Assembly: GCA_018266575.1 (NCBI GenBank)
Contig: JAFEAE010000005.1
Location: 1 to 53,873, forward strand
DNA from: Bacteroidota bacterium
GTDB lineage: Bacteria > Bacteroidota > Bacteroidia > Chitinophagales > Chitinophagaceae
Length of the DNA stretch: 53,873 nt
Direction: 5' to 3'
Position 1 is the stretch's first letter; the number at the start of each line of letters is the position of its first letter. Below the pieces are notes generated by a model. It made no database searches. It saw nothing but the letters and a program-made list of their open reading frames with translations, and was not told the DNA's origin. The position numbers were made by a program, and so were the translations under genes. Positions 34,311 through 42,573 of this stretch are shown here, piece by piece.

Positions 34311-34330
34311 CTCTCTGAAATCAGAGAGCG
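34311..34330 (-). terminator. Rho-independent terminator of the Gly/Tyr-rich protein gene
   Basis: A perfect 9-bp stem GCTCTCTGA / TCAGAGAGC with a 2-nt loop lies 31 bp past the stop of the minus-strand gene. On the minus strand it is followed by a run of T; on the plus strand T5 also follows, so it could work both ways. Confidence 0.85.
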
Positions 34331-34360
34331 TTTTTATTTATTGGTACTTAATATTTTTAG

Positions 34361-35119
34361 TTATTGCTGTGGATTAGGTGTGCGCCAGTAACCTTCAAAA
34401 TACATCCATCCGTACTGCTGTGAATATTTCCAATGTGGCGGAACCCAAACTCTTCCGTATTTATCCGTTGTTTGCGGAGGAGCTGTAGGTGTCGTTGGCT
34501 CAGGTGCATATGTAGAGGAATCGCTTTTGTTGTAGTATCCGCTTCCGTTTTCATTATCATTGTAAGAATCCGGAGGTGGTGGCGGCGGCGTTGATGTTGC
34601 AGGAGGTTGTGCATTTTGGACAGATCCTCCATCATCATAATATCCATTATATGGGTAGTTATATCCATAACCGTAATCATAATACGGGTAATAATCATTA
34701 TAGTAATAAGGATAACCGTAATAATAGTAGGGATAGCCGAAACCAAAACCAAGGCCATAATAAGAATAAGGCCAGCCGCCGCCATAATAACCACCACGAT
34801 AGCCATATCTGCCCCGATAGCCGCCATAATACCCTCCCCCATGATAGTTATAACCACCACGATAACCATTATATCCGCTACGGTACCCCCCTCGATAACC
34901 ACTATACCCGCTACGATAACCTCCTCCCCTGTAACTATTAAAACTGTTTGAAGTAATTCTCGACACAGAACCTGTGCCACGGCTAAAACCTGCACCGCTG
35001 CTCCTGCTGAATGAGCCGCCGCCTCTACTGAAACCTCCGCCGCCTCTTCCACCTCGCTGTGCATAGCTTAATGCGAAAGTTAAAAGCAAGACAGATAAAA
35101 TAATTGTGAACTTTTTCAT
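34361..35119 (-). CDS. Secreted glycine/tyrosine-rich protein
   Basis: A 252-aa protein with a clear Sec signal peptide (MKKFTIILSVLLLTFALSYA, then Q). Residues about 20-60 are Gly/Ser/Arg-rich (RGGGGFSRGGGS). Residues about 60-150 are repeats of the form YRGGYRSGYNGYRGGY, then a Tyr-rich acidic stretch. Pro-rich PPPPPPDS leads to a conserved-looking C-terminus with GRVWVPPHWKYSQQYGW and a second Trp-Gly-Tyr segment. The start at the second Met (35119) gives the best signal peptide; 35128 is the alternative. It is probably a surface or matrix protein; Tyr-rich repeats can cross-link. A terminator follows at 34311-34330. The function is unknown. Confidence 0.8.
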   Translation of the reverse strand: MKKFTIILSVLLLTFALSYAQRGGRGGGGFSRGGGSFSRSSGAGFSRGTGSVSRITSNSFNSYRGGGYRSGYSGYRGGYRSGYNGYRGGYNYHGGGYYGGYRGRYGYRGGYYGGGWPYSYYGLGFGFGYPYYYYGYPYYYNDYYPYYDYGYGYNYPYNGYYDDGGSVQNAQPPATSTPPPPPPDSYNDNENGSGYYNKSDSSTYAPEPTTPTAPPQTTDKYGRVWVPPHWKYSQQYGWMYFEGYWRTPNPQQ

Positions 35120-35233
35120 TGCTTTCATTTTTAGAGTAAGATTCTATTTAAAATCCATCTTAAAGTTATGCATTAAAAAAGTGAAATCATAGGGGGAAAT
35201 AGCCAATTGCAAACATTTAACAATCGTTAAAAG

Positions 35234-37669
35234 TTATTTTAAATTAGTTTCAAATAATTTATATATGCGTTTATATTCATCTGTCCAACTACTTGGTTCA
35301 ACAAAGCCATGGCTTTCCATAGGATAGACAGCGAGTTCCCAGTTATTTTTTCCCAATTCTATTAACCGTTGTGATAAACGAACAATATCCTGAAAATGCA
35401 CATTTACATCTACCATTCCATGACACATCAGCAAATGCCCTTTTAAGCCTTCCGCAAAATATATCGGCGAACTTTGTTTGTACGCAATGCTGTCGTTGAA
35501 AGGTTCATTCAAAATATCGGAAGTATACCCGTGATTGTAATGCGCCCAATCCGTAACGCTGCGCAAGCCAGCACCGGCAGCAAATACATCGGGCTGCGTG
35601 AACATTGCCATCAATGTAATAAATCCGCCGTAAGAGCCGCCATAAATGCCAATATGTTTTGGGTTCACGCCAAATTTATCCACCATATATTTTGCAGCAT
35701 CAACCTGGTCGTCGAGGTCTTTGCCACCCATGTGGCGATAGATCGCGGTTCTCCAATCCCGGCCATAGCCGGCGCTTCCTCGGTAATCAACATCCATTAC
35801 GGTGTACCCGTTATCAGCAAGCATATTGTTGAACATATACTCACGGAAATAATAGCTCCAGTATTTATGTGCATTCTGCAAATAGCCTGCACCATGTACA
35901 AAGATCACGGCCGGCCTTGATGGAACATCTTTTGCTGCACGATATAATCTTGCATACACCTTCGCCCCATCCCGTGCGGTAAATGTGATAAGTTCGGGAT
36001 CTCTCCAGGGGTATGATTTGAATTCGTCGCTCATGGCCTGGTTTGTGACTTGTTGCAATTTTCCACTGGGCTTATTTTCCTGGATGTATAGTTCCCATGG
36101 TTTGTTGGAATAAGAATATAAAATGGCGATCTGCTTTTCGTCGGGGGAAACCACAACCTGGTTTGCGCCGGTCATGGTAGTGATGCGTTCCGCCTTACTA
36201 CCGGTAACGGGTAACCGATAATATTGCTGCTCGCCCGGATGCACTTCATTGGTGATGATATAAAAATACTTTTTATCGGCAGAAAGTTGCGCCTGCTGCA
36301 CTTCATACCTGCCGCTCGTTAATACTGTTTTTTCTCCGCTCGCAACATTCACTTTATACAAATGCGAATAACCGGTTTCCTCGCTCTGGTACCAGAATGT
36401 ATTTTCGTCTATCCACCCGATGATGCCGCTGCTACCACCGCCGAAAAGATAACCGATATCCGGCCCACCGATCCACGCCTCATCACGCTGGCGGTTTAAC
36501 AATTTTAATTTTCCTGTTGCAGCATCAAGCAACATTAACCAACGGTCTTTGTTATCGAGCGAATGAATATCCACAACAGCATACGTTCCTTTCGGGCTCC
36601 ATGTGGGCCCGTTGATACTTACTTCGCGAACTGCCGGTTTCTTTTTTGAGGTATCTTTCGATGGATAATATTTTACATAATCCGGCAAATCTGTGATGCC
36701 GGGAATCTGATCCGGCTTTACTTCTATCACGGTATCTTTTTCCCTGTCAAAAACAAAAAATTCACTTGTGCCTTGCGGCGCTCCTACTTTCGTTCTTCCC
36801 GGAATATCTGTTGTAAAGCCACTCTCTGTTACATAATTTGGAACGATTGTATTTTTTGCTGTAGCAGGTTTGTACAAACGATAGGTTACAAATCTTCCGT
36901 CAGGGCTGATCTCAACACCGTTAACCATTTTATCATCGGTGTAAATAGCTTTTACGTCTTTGATCTTCGGCAATAATTTATTCATAGAATCGGCGAGGTC
37001 GCGTTTTTCTTTACGGCTGCGCAATACATCAAAATTTTCCAACTGGTCTTCCTGAAGCCATTTTTCCTGGGCTGTCAAAGTTTCTTTTTTATCGTTACCG
37101 GTTTGTTGCTGCCTTCTTCGCGGTCCTCCTGCATTTGTTACAGGCTGAGTCGGTGCAGTGCCGGATTGAAAGTTTGTTAATTGTATGGTTCCGCCTGTTG
37201 CAATATCCCATGCGTATAAATTCTGATTATGGCTGTAAACGATTTTTGAGTCATTAAAAGAAAACACAGGATTGTTCTCGTCGTCGTTGGTTTGTGTTAT
37301 CCTTTTTTGATTACCGCTTTTTACATCTTGCAAAAAAACATCTCCATTCTTACTGAACGTATATGCTGTCCGTGAGACATTATATTTTATTTCATCGGCG
37401 CTTGTTGCTTCGCGTTGCAGGCTGATAGATGCTTTTTGCGGGGTAAAATTTGTTTTTGTTATATAATAAATTGAATCGCTAACTGCTTTTTCCGGGTTCC
37501 AGCTAAAGAATAAATATTTGCCGTCGGCGCTCCAGTATGTATTTGATGGTGATGTGCCGATCCATTTTTCATCACGCATAATTTTTTCAACCGTCAATGG
37601 AGCCATACTGACTTGTGAAAAAACAGATGTTGTGGTAAAAAGAAAAATAACAGGAAAGAACTTTTTCAT
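35234..37669 (-). CDS. Secreted S9 family prolyl oligopeptidase / dipeptidyl peptidase IV-like
   Basis: An 811-aa periplasmic or surface peptidase. A signal peptide ends near TTTSVFSQ. Residues about 45-540 form the DPP IV-type beta-propeller with repeated blades (PVFSFNDSKIVYSHNQNLYA, WMGP-like turns, VVVSPDEKQIAILYS). Residues about 570-811 are the alpha/beta-hydrolase domain, with Ser679 in GIYGGSYGGF, Asp754 in GMVDVNV and His787 in MESHGF. Such enzymes cut X-Pro dipeptides or oligopeptides for nutrition. Its minus-strand neighbour is the Gly/Tyr-rich gene, 115 bp downstream. Confidence 0.95.
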   Translation of the reverse strand: MKKFFPVIFLFTTTSVFSQVSMAPLTVEKIMRDEKWIGTSPSNTYWSADGKYLFFSWNPEKAVSDSIYYITKTNFTPQKASISLQREATSADEIKYNVSRTAYTFSKNGDVFLQDVKSGNQKRITQTNDDENNPVFSFNDSKIVYSHNQNLYAWDIATGGTIQLTNFQSGTAPTQPVTNAGGPRRRQQQTGNDKKETLTAQEKWLQEDQLENFDVLRSRKEKRDLADSMNKLLPKIKDVKAIYTDDKMVNGVEISPDGRFVTYRLYKPATAKNTIVPNYVTESGFTTDIPGRTKVGAPQGTSEFFVFDREKDTVIEVKPDQIPGITDLPDYVKYYPSKDTSKKKPAVREVSINGPTWSPKGTYAVVDIHSLDNKDRWLMLLDAATGKLKLLNRQRDEAWIGGPDIGYLFGGGSSGIIGWIDENTFWYQSEETGYSHLYKVNVASGEKTVLTSGRYEVQQAQLSADKKYFYIITNEVHPGEQQYYRLPVTGSKAERITTMTGANQVVVSPDEKQIAILYSYSNKPWELYIQENKPSGKLQQVTNQAMSDEFKSYPWRDPELITFTARDGAKVYARLYRAAKDVPSRPAVIFVHGAGYLQNAHKYWSYYFREYMFNNMLADNGYTVMDVDYRGSAGYGRDWRTAIYRHMGGKDLDDQVDAAKYMVDKFGVNPKHIGIYGGSYGGFITLMAMFTQPDVFAAGAGLRSVTDWAHYNHGYTSDILNEPFNDSIAYKQSSPIYFAEGLKGHLLMCHGMVDVNVHFQDIVRLSQRLIELGKNNWELAVYPMESHGFVEPSSWTDEYKRIYKLFETNLK

Positions 37670-38030
37670 GCTGTGTTTAGTTTTGGAAGAGAGAAATGAT
37701 TGAGTGTATAAAGATAAGTATGAAGTATGAGTTATGAACTATGAGTGATAGATGGCAAATTTTTATACAGCAATATGCGGAGAAACCTAAAGTTCAATAG
37801 TAGCAATATCGATGAACGGATTGCGACGCAACGATGATGAAGAATGAACTAATGCTGATCAACAAAAAATAAAAACTAAAATAACAAAGACTAAAAATTA
37901 AAAAAGAGATTTAGAATTTAAGAACTGAAAACCGCAGACTGACGACTGAAAACTATTCTACAGAAATCGTACATCGTACATCCCAAATCGTAAATTCTTT
38001 TTACTTTTAGCATAATCAAAAATTATTCTT
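37670..38030. other. Gene-free interval with degenerate short repeats and a 75-bp repeat copy
   Basis: No gene was found. 37715-37750 holds degenerate repeats around TATGAGTTATGAACTATGAG. Copy 2 of the dispersed repeat lies at 37776-37850. A third stretch (37925-38000) has short repeats around CTGACGACTGAAAAC and CGTACATCGTACATC, similar to DNA near 24090-24170 and 52625-52700 in inverted orientation. Confidence 0.5.
37776..37850 (+). repeat. Dispersed 75-bp intergenic repeat, copy 2
   Basis: Shared blocks in order are TGCGGAGAAACCTAAAG, CAATAGTAGCA, CGATGAACGGATTGCGACG and CAACGATGATGAAGAATGAA. It aligns with copies 1 and 3 over its full length with few changes. Confidence 0.75.
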
Positions 38031-39632
38031 ATGCCTATTCGTATGGAAGATGATCCGATTGACCCGCAAGACAGTGGTGACCAGGGTGGCGGCGGAGGCG
38101 GATTTGGAGGTGGAGGCGGCGGTGGATTGTTTGCTCTGTTGCCGTTATTATTCAGTTTATTTCGCGGACGTGGTTTATTGTTGTTACTAGTGATCGTTGT
38201 CGGAGGTTATTTTTTTCTGGGGCGTGGCGGCTGTAATATCGGTTCGATACAAAATGCAGCACAGCAATTAGCAACCGGCGGAATACTTGATCCGCGGCAA
38301 TTTGACAAAGCAAAAATTTATGAGTCGCTTTCTGATGACGATAGCAAAAACCCGTTACCAGAATCTGCGAACCTGCAAAAATATGCACCTGCAGTAGGCG
38401 ACCAGGGGCAACAAGGTTCGTGCGTTGCATGGAGTAGCGCCTATGGTGCACGCACCATTCTTGAAGCGGTACGCACCGGCCAGGATCCGAACAATTTAAA
38501 ATTCAGTCCTTCTTTTTTGTATAATCAAATCGGGCTTGATGGTTGCGAAGGTTCGTATGTAGAACGCGCCATGGATTTTATGACGCAGAAAGGCGCAGTA
38601 CCCTATGATAAATTTCCATACTCGGATAAAGATTGCTCAAGGCAGCCGGATCAGCAATTGCTCGACCAGGCTCAACAATTTCGTATGCGTGGCGCAAATC
38701 GTTTAACGGTGGGCGACAGAACAGATCAGATAGATTTACGTGCAATAAAAGAAAATCTTGCTCAAGGTGCACCGGTAGTAATTGGAATGATGGTTGGCGG
38801 AAGTTATATGCAACCAATGATGGGGCAGGATGTGTGGACACCTACACAGGATGATTACAGCATGCAGGGTTTTGGCGGTCATGCACAGTGTGTAGTTGGT
38901 TATGATGATGCAAAATATGGCGGCTCATTTTTAATAATGAACAGTTGGGGGCCGCAATGGGGGAACAACGGTTTTGCATGGGTACGTTACAGCGATTTTA
39001 AAACATTTGTACGCGAAGCTTACGGATTGGAAACAATGCCGAAAGTTGGTGCTGCAGCAAATGCACCATTTGAATGTGAAATTGGTTTGGTGCAGATAAC
39101 ATATAATGGAAATAAAACTGTTGCCGGAAGTTATATTCCATTGAAGAATTCCGGTAGCAATGTTTTTGAAACAACTTCTCCGATGAAACCGGGAACGCGT
39201 TTTAAAATGGAAATTAAAAATAATAACGAGTGTTATATCTATGTGTTCGGGAAAGAAACTGATGGTACGAGTTATACCTTGTTTCCCTATCCGAAAAAAG
39301 ATGATCCTTCAAAAACAAAATATTCGCCGTATTGCGGAATTGCCGGCTATCGTTTGTTCCCGAAAGGGCAAAGCATGACGCCGGACAGTATCGGCAATAA
39401 AGATTATATGGCCGTGATAGTAAGTAAAGATTCGTTGAACTGGAGTGCCATCAATCAGCAATTGAGCCAGAACGCAAGCCAGGATTACGCTTCGCGCCTG
39501 AACAGCGTACTATCGGGCAAGCTTATACGAAATATCCGCTTTGATGCTACGGCAAAAGGTACGATGCATTTTAAAGTAGATGGCGACAATAATAGTGTGG
39601 TTGCATGTGTTGTGGAAGTAGACAAACCGTGA
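38031..39632 (+). CDS. Membrane-anchored papain-like (C1) peptidase with DUF4384-like C-terminus
   Basis: A 533-aa protein. Residues 1-32 are acidic then Gly-rich (DQGGGGGGFGGGGGGG), and about 33-63 form a membrane segment. Residues about 110-340 are a C1 peptidase with all active-site residues: Gln125 in VGDQGQQGSC, Cys131, His284 in GGHAQCVVGY and Asn304 in MNSWGPQWG. There is no separate pro-peptide. Residues about 345-533 resemble DUF4384, with GTRFKMEIKNNNECYIYVF and SYTLFPYP; that domain is usually found with surface or effector peptidases. The gene starts after the repeat region. Location is probably the periplasm, tethered to the inner membrane. Confidence 0.88.
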   Translation: MPIRMEDDPIDPQDSGDQGGGGGGFGGGGGGGLFALLPLLFSLFRGRGLLLLLVIVVGGYFFLGRGGCNIGSIQNAAQQLATGGILDPRQFDKAKIYESLSDDDSKNPLPESANLQKYAPAVGDQGQQGSCVAWSSAYGARTILEAVRTGQDPNNLKFSPSFLYNQIGLDGCEGSYVERAMDFMTQKGAVPYDKFPYSDKDCSRQPDQQLLDQAQQFRMRGANRLTVGDRTDQIDLRAIKENLAQGAPVVIGMMVGGSYMQPMMGQDVWTPTQDDYSMQGFGGHAQCVVGYDDAKYGGSFLIMNSWGPQWGNNGFAWVRYSDFKTFVREAYGLETMPKVGAAANAPFECEIGLVQITYNGNKTVAGSYIPLKNSGSNVFETTSPMKPGTRFKMEIKNNNECYIYVFGKETDGTSYTLFPYPKKDDPSKTKYSPYCGIAGYRLFPKGQSMTPDSIGNKDYMAVIVSKDSLNWSAINQQLSQNASQDYASRLNSVLSGKLIRNIRFDATAKGTMHFKVDGDNNSVVACVVEVDKP

Positions 39633-39745
39633 GGAAGTTGTAAGTGTTAAGTGACAAGTTGGCTGAATTTTAAAATGATTTCTTTATCACAACTTTCTAC
39701 TTACAACTTATCACTTACCCTTAATTTCGTTTATTCATCTCGGTT

Positions 39746-40237
39746 ATGAAAAGAGCGCTTTTAATATTATGTTTGTTTTTGTTTGTTACTGTTGCAATTA
39801 ATGCACAGACAACAGCAACGAAAATTTATGACCCGAACGCCAATGCAGACAGCGACATAGCCGCAGCGATCAAAAAAGCAAAAGCAGAAAATAAATATGT
39901 ATTGCTGCAGGCTGGCGGAAACTGGTGCAGTTGGTGTATTGAATTCAACCGGTTTGAGCATGCAGACAGTTCTATAGATTCTTTACTGAACAAATGCTTT
40001 GTAATATATCATTTGAATTACAGTAAAGAAAATGAAAACAAATCAATTTTTGCCAAGTATGGATACCCGCAACGTTTTGGGTTTCCGGTGTTCATTATTC
40101 TTGATGGAAGTGGAAACCGCCTGCATACACAGAATTCAGAATACCTTGAGCAAGGAAGAAGTTATAACAAACAAAAAGTGTATGAGTTTTTATTGAACTG
40201 GACGCCGCAGGCGTTAACACCTGCTCTGTATAATTAA
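39746..40237 (+). CDS. Secreted thioredoxin-like protein
   Basis: A 163-aa protein with a signal peptide (LLILCLFLFVTVAINA, then Q). The Thioredoxin_7-type fold has the redox pair Cys61-Cys64 in NWCSWC, and GFPVFIILDGSGN supplies the cis-Pro strand. It should act as a periplasmic thiol-disulfide protein. A -7-like TAATTTCG lies 24 nt upstream of the ATG, one mismatch from consensus. It follows the C1 peptidase by 113 bp and precedes a DUF4442 gene by 21 bp. Confidence 0.87.
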   Translation: MKRALLILCLFLFVTVAINAQTTATKIYDPNANADSDIAAAIKKAKAENKYVLLQAGGNWCSWCIEFNRFEHADSSIDSLLNKCFVIYHLNYSKENENKSIFAKYGYPQRFGFPVFIILDGSGNRLHTQNSEYLEQGRSYNKQKVYEFLLNWTPQALTPALYN

Positions 40238-40258
40238 TAATTAAGAATTCTTTGAACA

Positions 40259-40750
40259 ATGGCTTCGCACGTTAATTCTTTCATTCAGCTTATCAGGCAT
40301 CCTGTAAAATTCAGGATGTTTCTGTTTAAGAAATTGCCAAGTGCATTTTTTGCAGGTGTGCGTGTGAAAGAAGCGGATGAAAATAAATGCGTGGTTACAG
40401 TTCCATACAAATGGTTTTCTACAAACCCTTTTCACTCTACTTATTTTGCCTGCCTGGCAATGGCTGCAGAAATGAGCACAGGAGTTTTGGCAATGATGCA
40501 TGTGTACAAGCGTTCGCCAAAAGTGTCGATGCTTGTTATAAAATTAGAAGCAGAATATTTTAAAAAAGCTACAGGCGTAACTACATTCACCTGCAATGAA
40601 GGGCAACTTATCTTCAATAATATTCAAAACGCTGTAACTACCGGTGAATCACAGACGACACGTATACGGTCAATCGGGGTTAATGAAAATGGCGAACCCG
40701 TTGCGGAGTTTTTTATTACATGGTCGTTTAAGGCGAAAAAAGTGGGATAA
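40259..40750 (+). CDS. DUF4442 hotdog-fold protein
   Basis: A 163-aa cytosolic protein. PFHSTYFACLAMAAEMSTGVLA is the central hotdog helix, and the strands VSMLVIKLEAEYFKK and GEPVAEFFITWSFKAKK complete the fold as in DUF4442. The family is related to PaaI-type thioesterases, but neither enzyme activity nor a substrate is established here. It is 21 bp after the thioredoxin-like gene, so co-transcription is likely. Confidence 0.82.
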   Translation: MASHVNSFIQLIRHPVKFRMFLFKKLPSAFFAGVRVKEADENKCVVTVPYKWFSTNPFHSTYFACLAMAAEMSTGVLAMMHVYKRSPKVSMLVIKLEAEYFKKATGVTTFTCNEGQLIFNNIQNAVTTGESQTTRIRSIGVNENGEPVAEFFITWSFKAKKVG

Positions 40751-41064
40751 GTGAAGTAAGCAAAAAGTAAAAAATTTGTTCGGCGTCCCTTTTTATTTTT
40801 GACTTTTTAATTTTGATTTGTTCAACGCACGCATATAAAATTTATACAACTTGCGGAGAGAACCTAAGCTCAATAGTAGCATTACCGATGAACGTAGTGC
40901 GACGCAACGATGGTGAATAGAGAACAAATGCCTGCACCAAAAAGTCAAAAGGAAAAATTAAAAAAATCTTATCGGGCATCACTCTATATTTTTTCCTTCT
41001 TAATTTTTATTTTTTAATTTTTTACTTCCCCCAAATTCGTACATTTCCATAAAATTATTTTCTT
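40751..41064. other. 314-bp gene-free interval with 75-bp repeat copy 3
   Basis: It contains the repeat at 40852-40926 and A/T-rich flanks. A TACATTTC at 41040-41047 is one mismatch from a -7 box and is a likely promoter part for the metallohydrolase gene. Nothing else was seen. Confidence 0.55.
40852..40926 (+). repeat. Dispersed 75-bp intergenic repeat, copy 3
   Basis: Shared blocks are TGCGGAGAGAACCTAAGC, CAATAGTAGCA, CCGATGAACG, GTGCGACGCAACGATGG and TGAATAGAGAACAAATGC. It is the best match to the consensus drawn from the other copies. Confidence 0.75.
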
Positions 41065-42468
41065 ATGAAGATTGCTTTCCATGGTGCGGCACGTGTTGTT
41101 ACCGGCTCGAAACATTTACTCACTTTAGCTAACGGAAAAAAATATTTACTGGATTGCGGAATGTTCCAGGGGCTTGGCCCTGAAACGGATACCCTTAACC
41201 GAAATTGGGGGTTCACCCCGTCGGAAGTGGATTATCTTATTCTTTCGCATGCGCATATCGACCACAGCGGATTGATACCAAAATTGGTTAAGGATGGTTT
41301 TAAGGGAAAAATATTTTGCACACCGGCTACCAAAGAATTATCGAATGTGCTGCTGGAAGATTCAGCAGGTATTCAGCAGGAAGACATAAAATTTGTAAAC
41401 AAGAAAAGAATAGCCGAGGGTCAATCGTACCTGCAGCCATTGTATGATGAAGAAGATGCAAAACGTGTAAACGATTTATTTGTTACGGTTGAATATGACA
41501 ACTGGCATGCGATTGATGAAAGTGTACAGTTCATGTACCTCGATGCAGGCCACATTATAGGAAGCGCAACTGTACATTTAAAAATAAATGAGAACGGTAA
41601 GGAAACACGGCTAACTTTTAGTGGTGATGTGGGAAGATACCGAGATGTGATTTTAAAATCACCGGCAAATTTTCCGCAGGCTGACTATATCATCATCGAA
41701 TCAACGTATGGAAATAGTTTGCATGACCCAGATGTGAACACTCCGGATTTATTGTTAGACTGGATCGAAAAAACGTGCGTGCAGAAAAAAGGCAAGCTTA
41801 TCATTCCCGCTTTCAGTGTTGGGCGCACGCAGGAAATTTTATTTGCACTTAACCAGCTTGAATTAGAAAACCGCTTGCCCAAATTAGATTATTTTGTAGA
41901 TAGCCCGCTCAGCATTACCGTAACTGAAATAGTAAAAAAATACCCGCAGCTTTTTAATAAGAAAATTCAACAGATACTGGAAAAAGATTCCGATCCGTTT
42001 GCATTTACAGGACTGAAATACATCCGTTCTGTTGATGAATCGAAATCGCTTAATTACCGTAACGGGCCATTCGTGATAATTTCCGCAAGCGGAATGGCTG
42101 AAGCAGGAAGGGTGAAACATCATATCAGTAATAATATCGAGAACAGCCGCAATACAATTTTATTAGTAGGCTACTGCGAACCACATTCGCTCGGCGGCAG
42201 GTTAATGGCAGGCGCTAAAGAAGTCAATATTTTCGGCATCGAGCATGAAGTACATGCAGAGGTAGGAAGCATCCGCAGTATGAGCGCACATGGGGATTAT
42301 AATGACCTTTCGCAATTTCTTTCCTGCCAGGATCCGAAGCAGGTGAAAAAATTATTTATTGTACATGGCGAATATGATGTGCAACAAGCGTTCAAAGACC
42401 GGTTGATCAAAAAAGGGTTTATGGATGTTGAAATACCTGCGTTGCATTACGAGATCGGGTTAACATAA
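41065..42468 (+). CDS. MBL-fold beta-CASP metallohydrolase (RNA-specificity type)
   Basis: A 467-aa protein related to CPSF73-type and exonuclease-type RNA processing enzymes. The zinc motif is His62-x-His64-x-Asp66-His67 in LSHAHIDHSG. A further His is in DAGHIIGSAT and an Asp in FSGDVGRY. The beta-CASP insert covers about 200-350, with PAFSVGRTQEIL. The late His is in VHAEVGSIRSMSAHGDY, and the C-terminal RMMBL segment is FIVHGEYDVQQAF. Substrate unproven. Promoter-like TACATTTC lies 18 nt upstream of the start. Confidence 0.93.
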   Translation: MKIAFHGAARVVTGSKHLLTLANGKKYLLDCGMFQGLGPETDTLNRNWGFTPSEVDYLILSHAHIDHSGLIPKLVKDGFKGKIFCTPATKELSNVLLEDSAGIQQEDIKFVNKKRIAEGQSYLQPLYDEEDAKRVNDLFVTVEYDNWHAIDESVQFMYLDAGHIIGSATVHLKINENGKETRLTFSGDVGRYRDVILKSPANFPQADYIIIESTYGNSLHDPDVNTPDLLLDWIEKTCVQKKGKLIIPAFSVGRTQEILFALNQLELENRLPKLDYFVDSPLSITVTEIVKKYPQLFNKKIQQILEKDSDPFAFTGLKYIRSVDESKSLNYRNGPFVIISASGMAEAGRVKHHISNNIENSRNTILLVGYCEPHSLGGRLMAGAKEVNIFGIEHEVHAEVGSIRSMSAHGDYNDLSQFLSCQDPKQVKKLFIVHGEYDVQQAFKDRLIKKGFMDVEIPALHYEIGLT

Positions 42469-42573
42469 CCGGTTAATTACACATTTTTTTCACCTTTTTG
42501 TATTTAGTAAATTATTTTTCATAATTTAAATGTCAAAATTACATTTTAATTTTTGTCATTAAACTTACTGCAC

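Noticed and set aside
34357..35064. Long overlapping frames opposite and alongside the Gly/Tyr-rich gene
   Set aside because: They arise from the repetitive coding sequence; only one frame has a signal peptide and a sensible tail.
37715..38000. CRISPR-like appearance of repeated words
   Set aside because: Repeats are degenerate and irregularly spaced, with no constant repeat length, spacers or cas genes.
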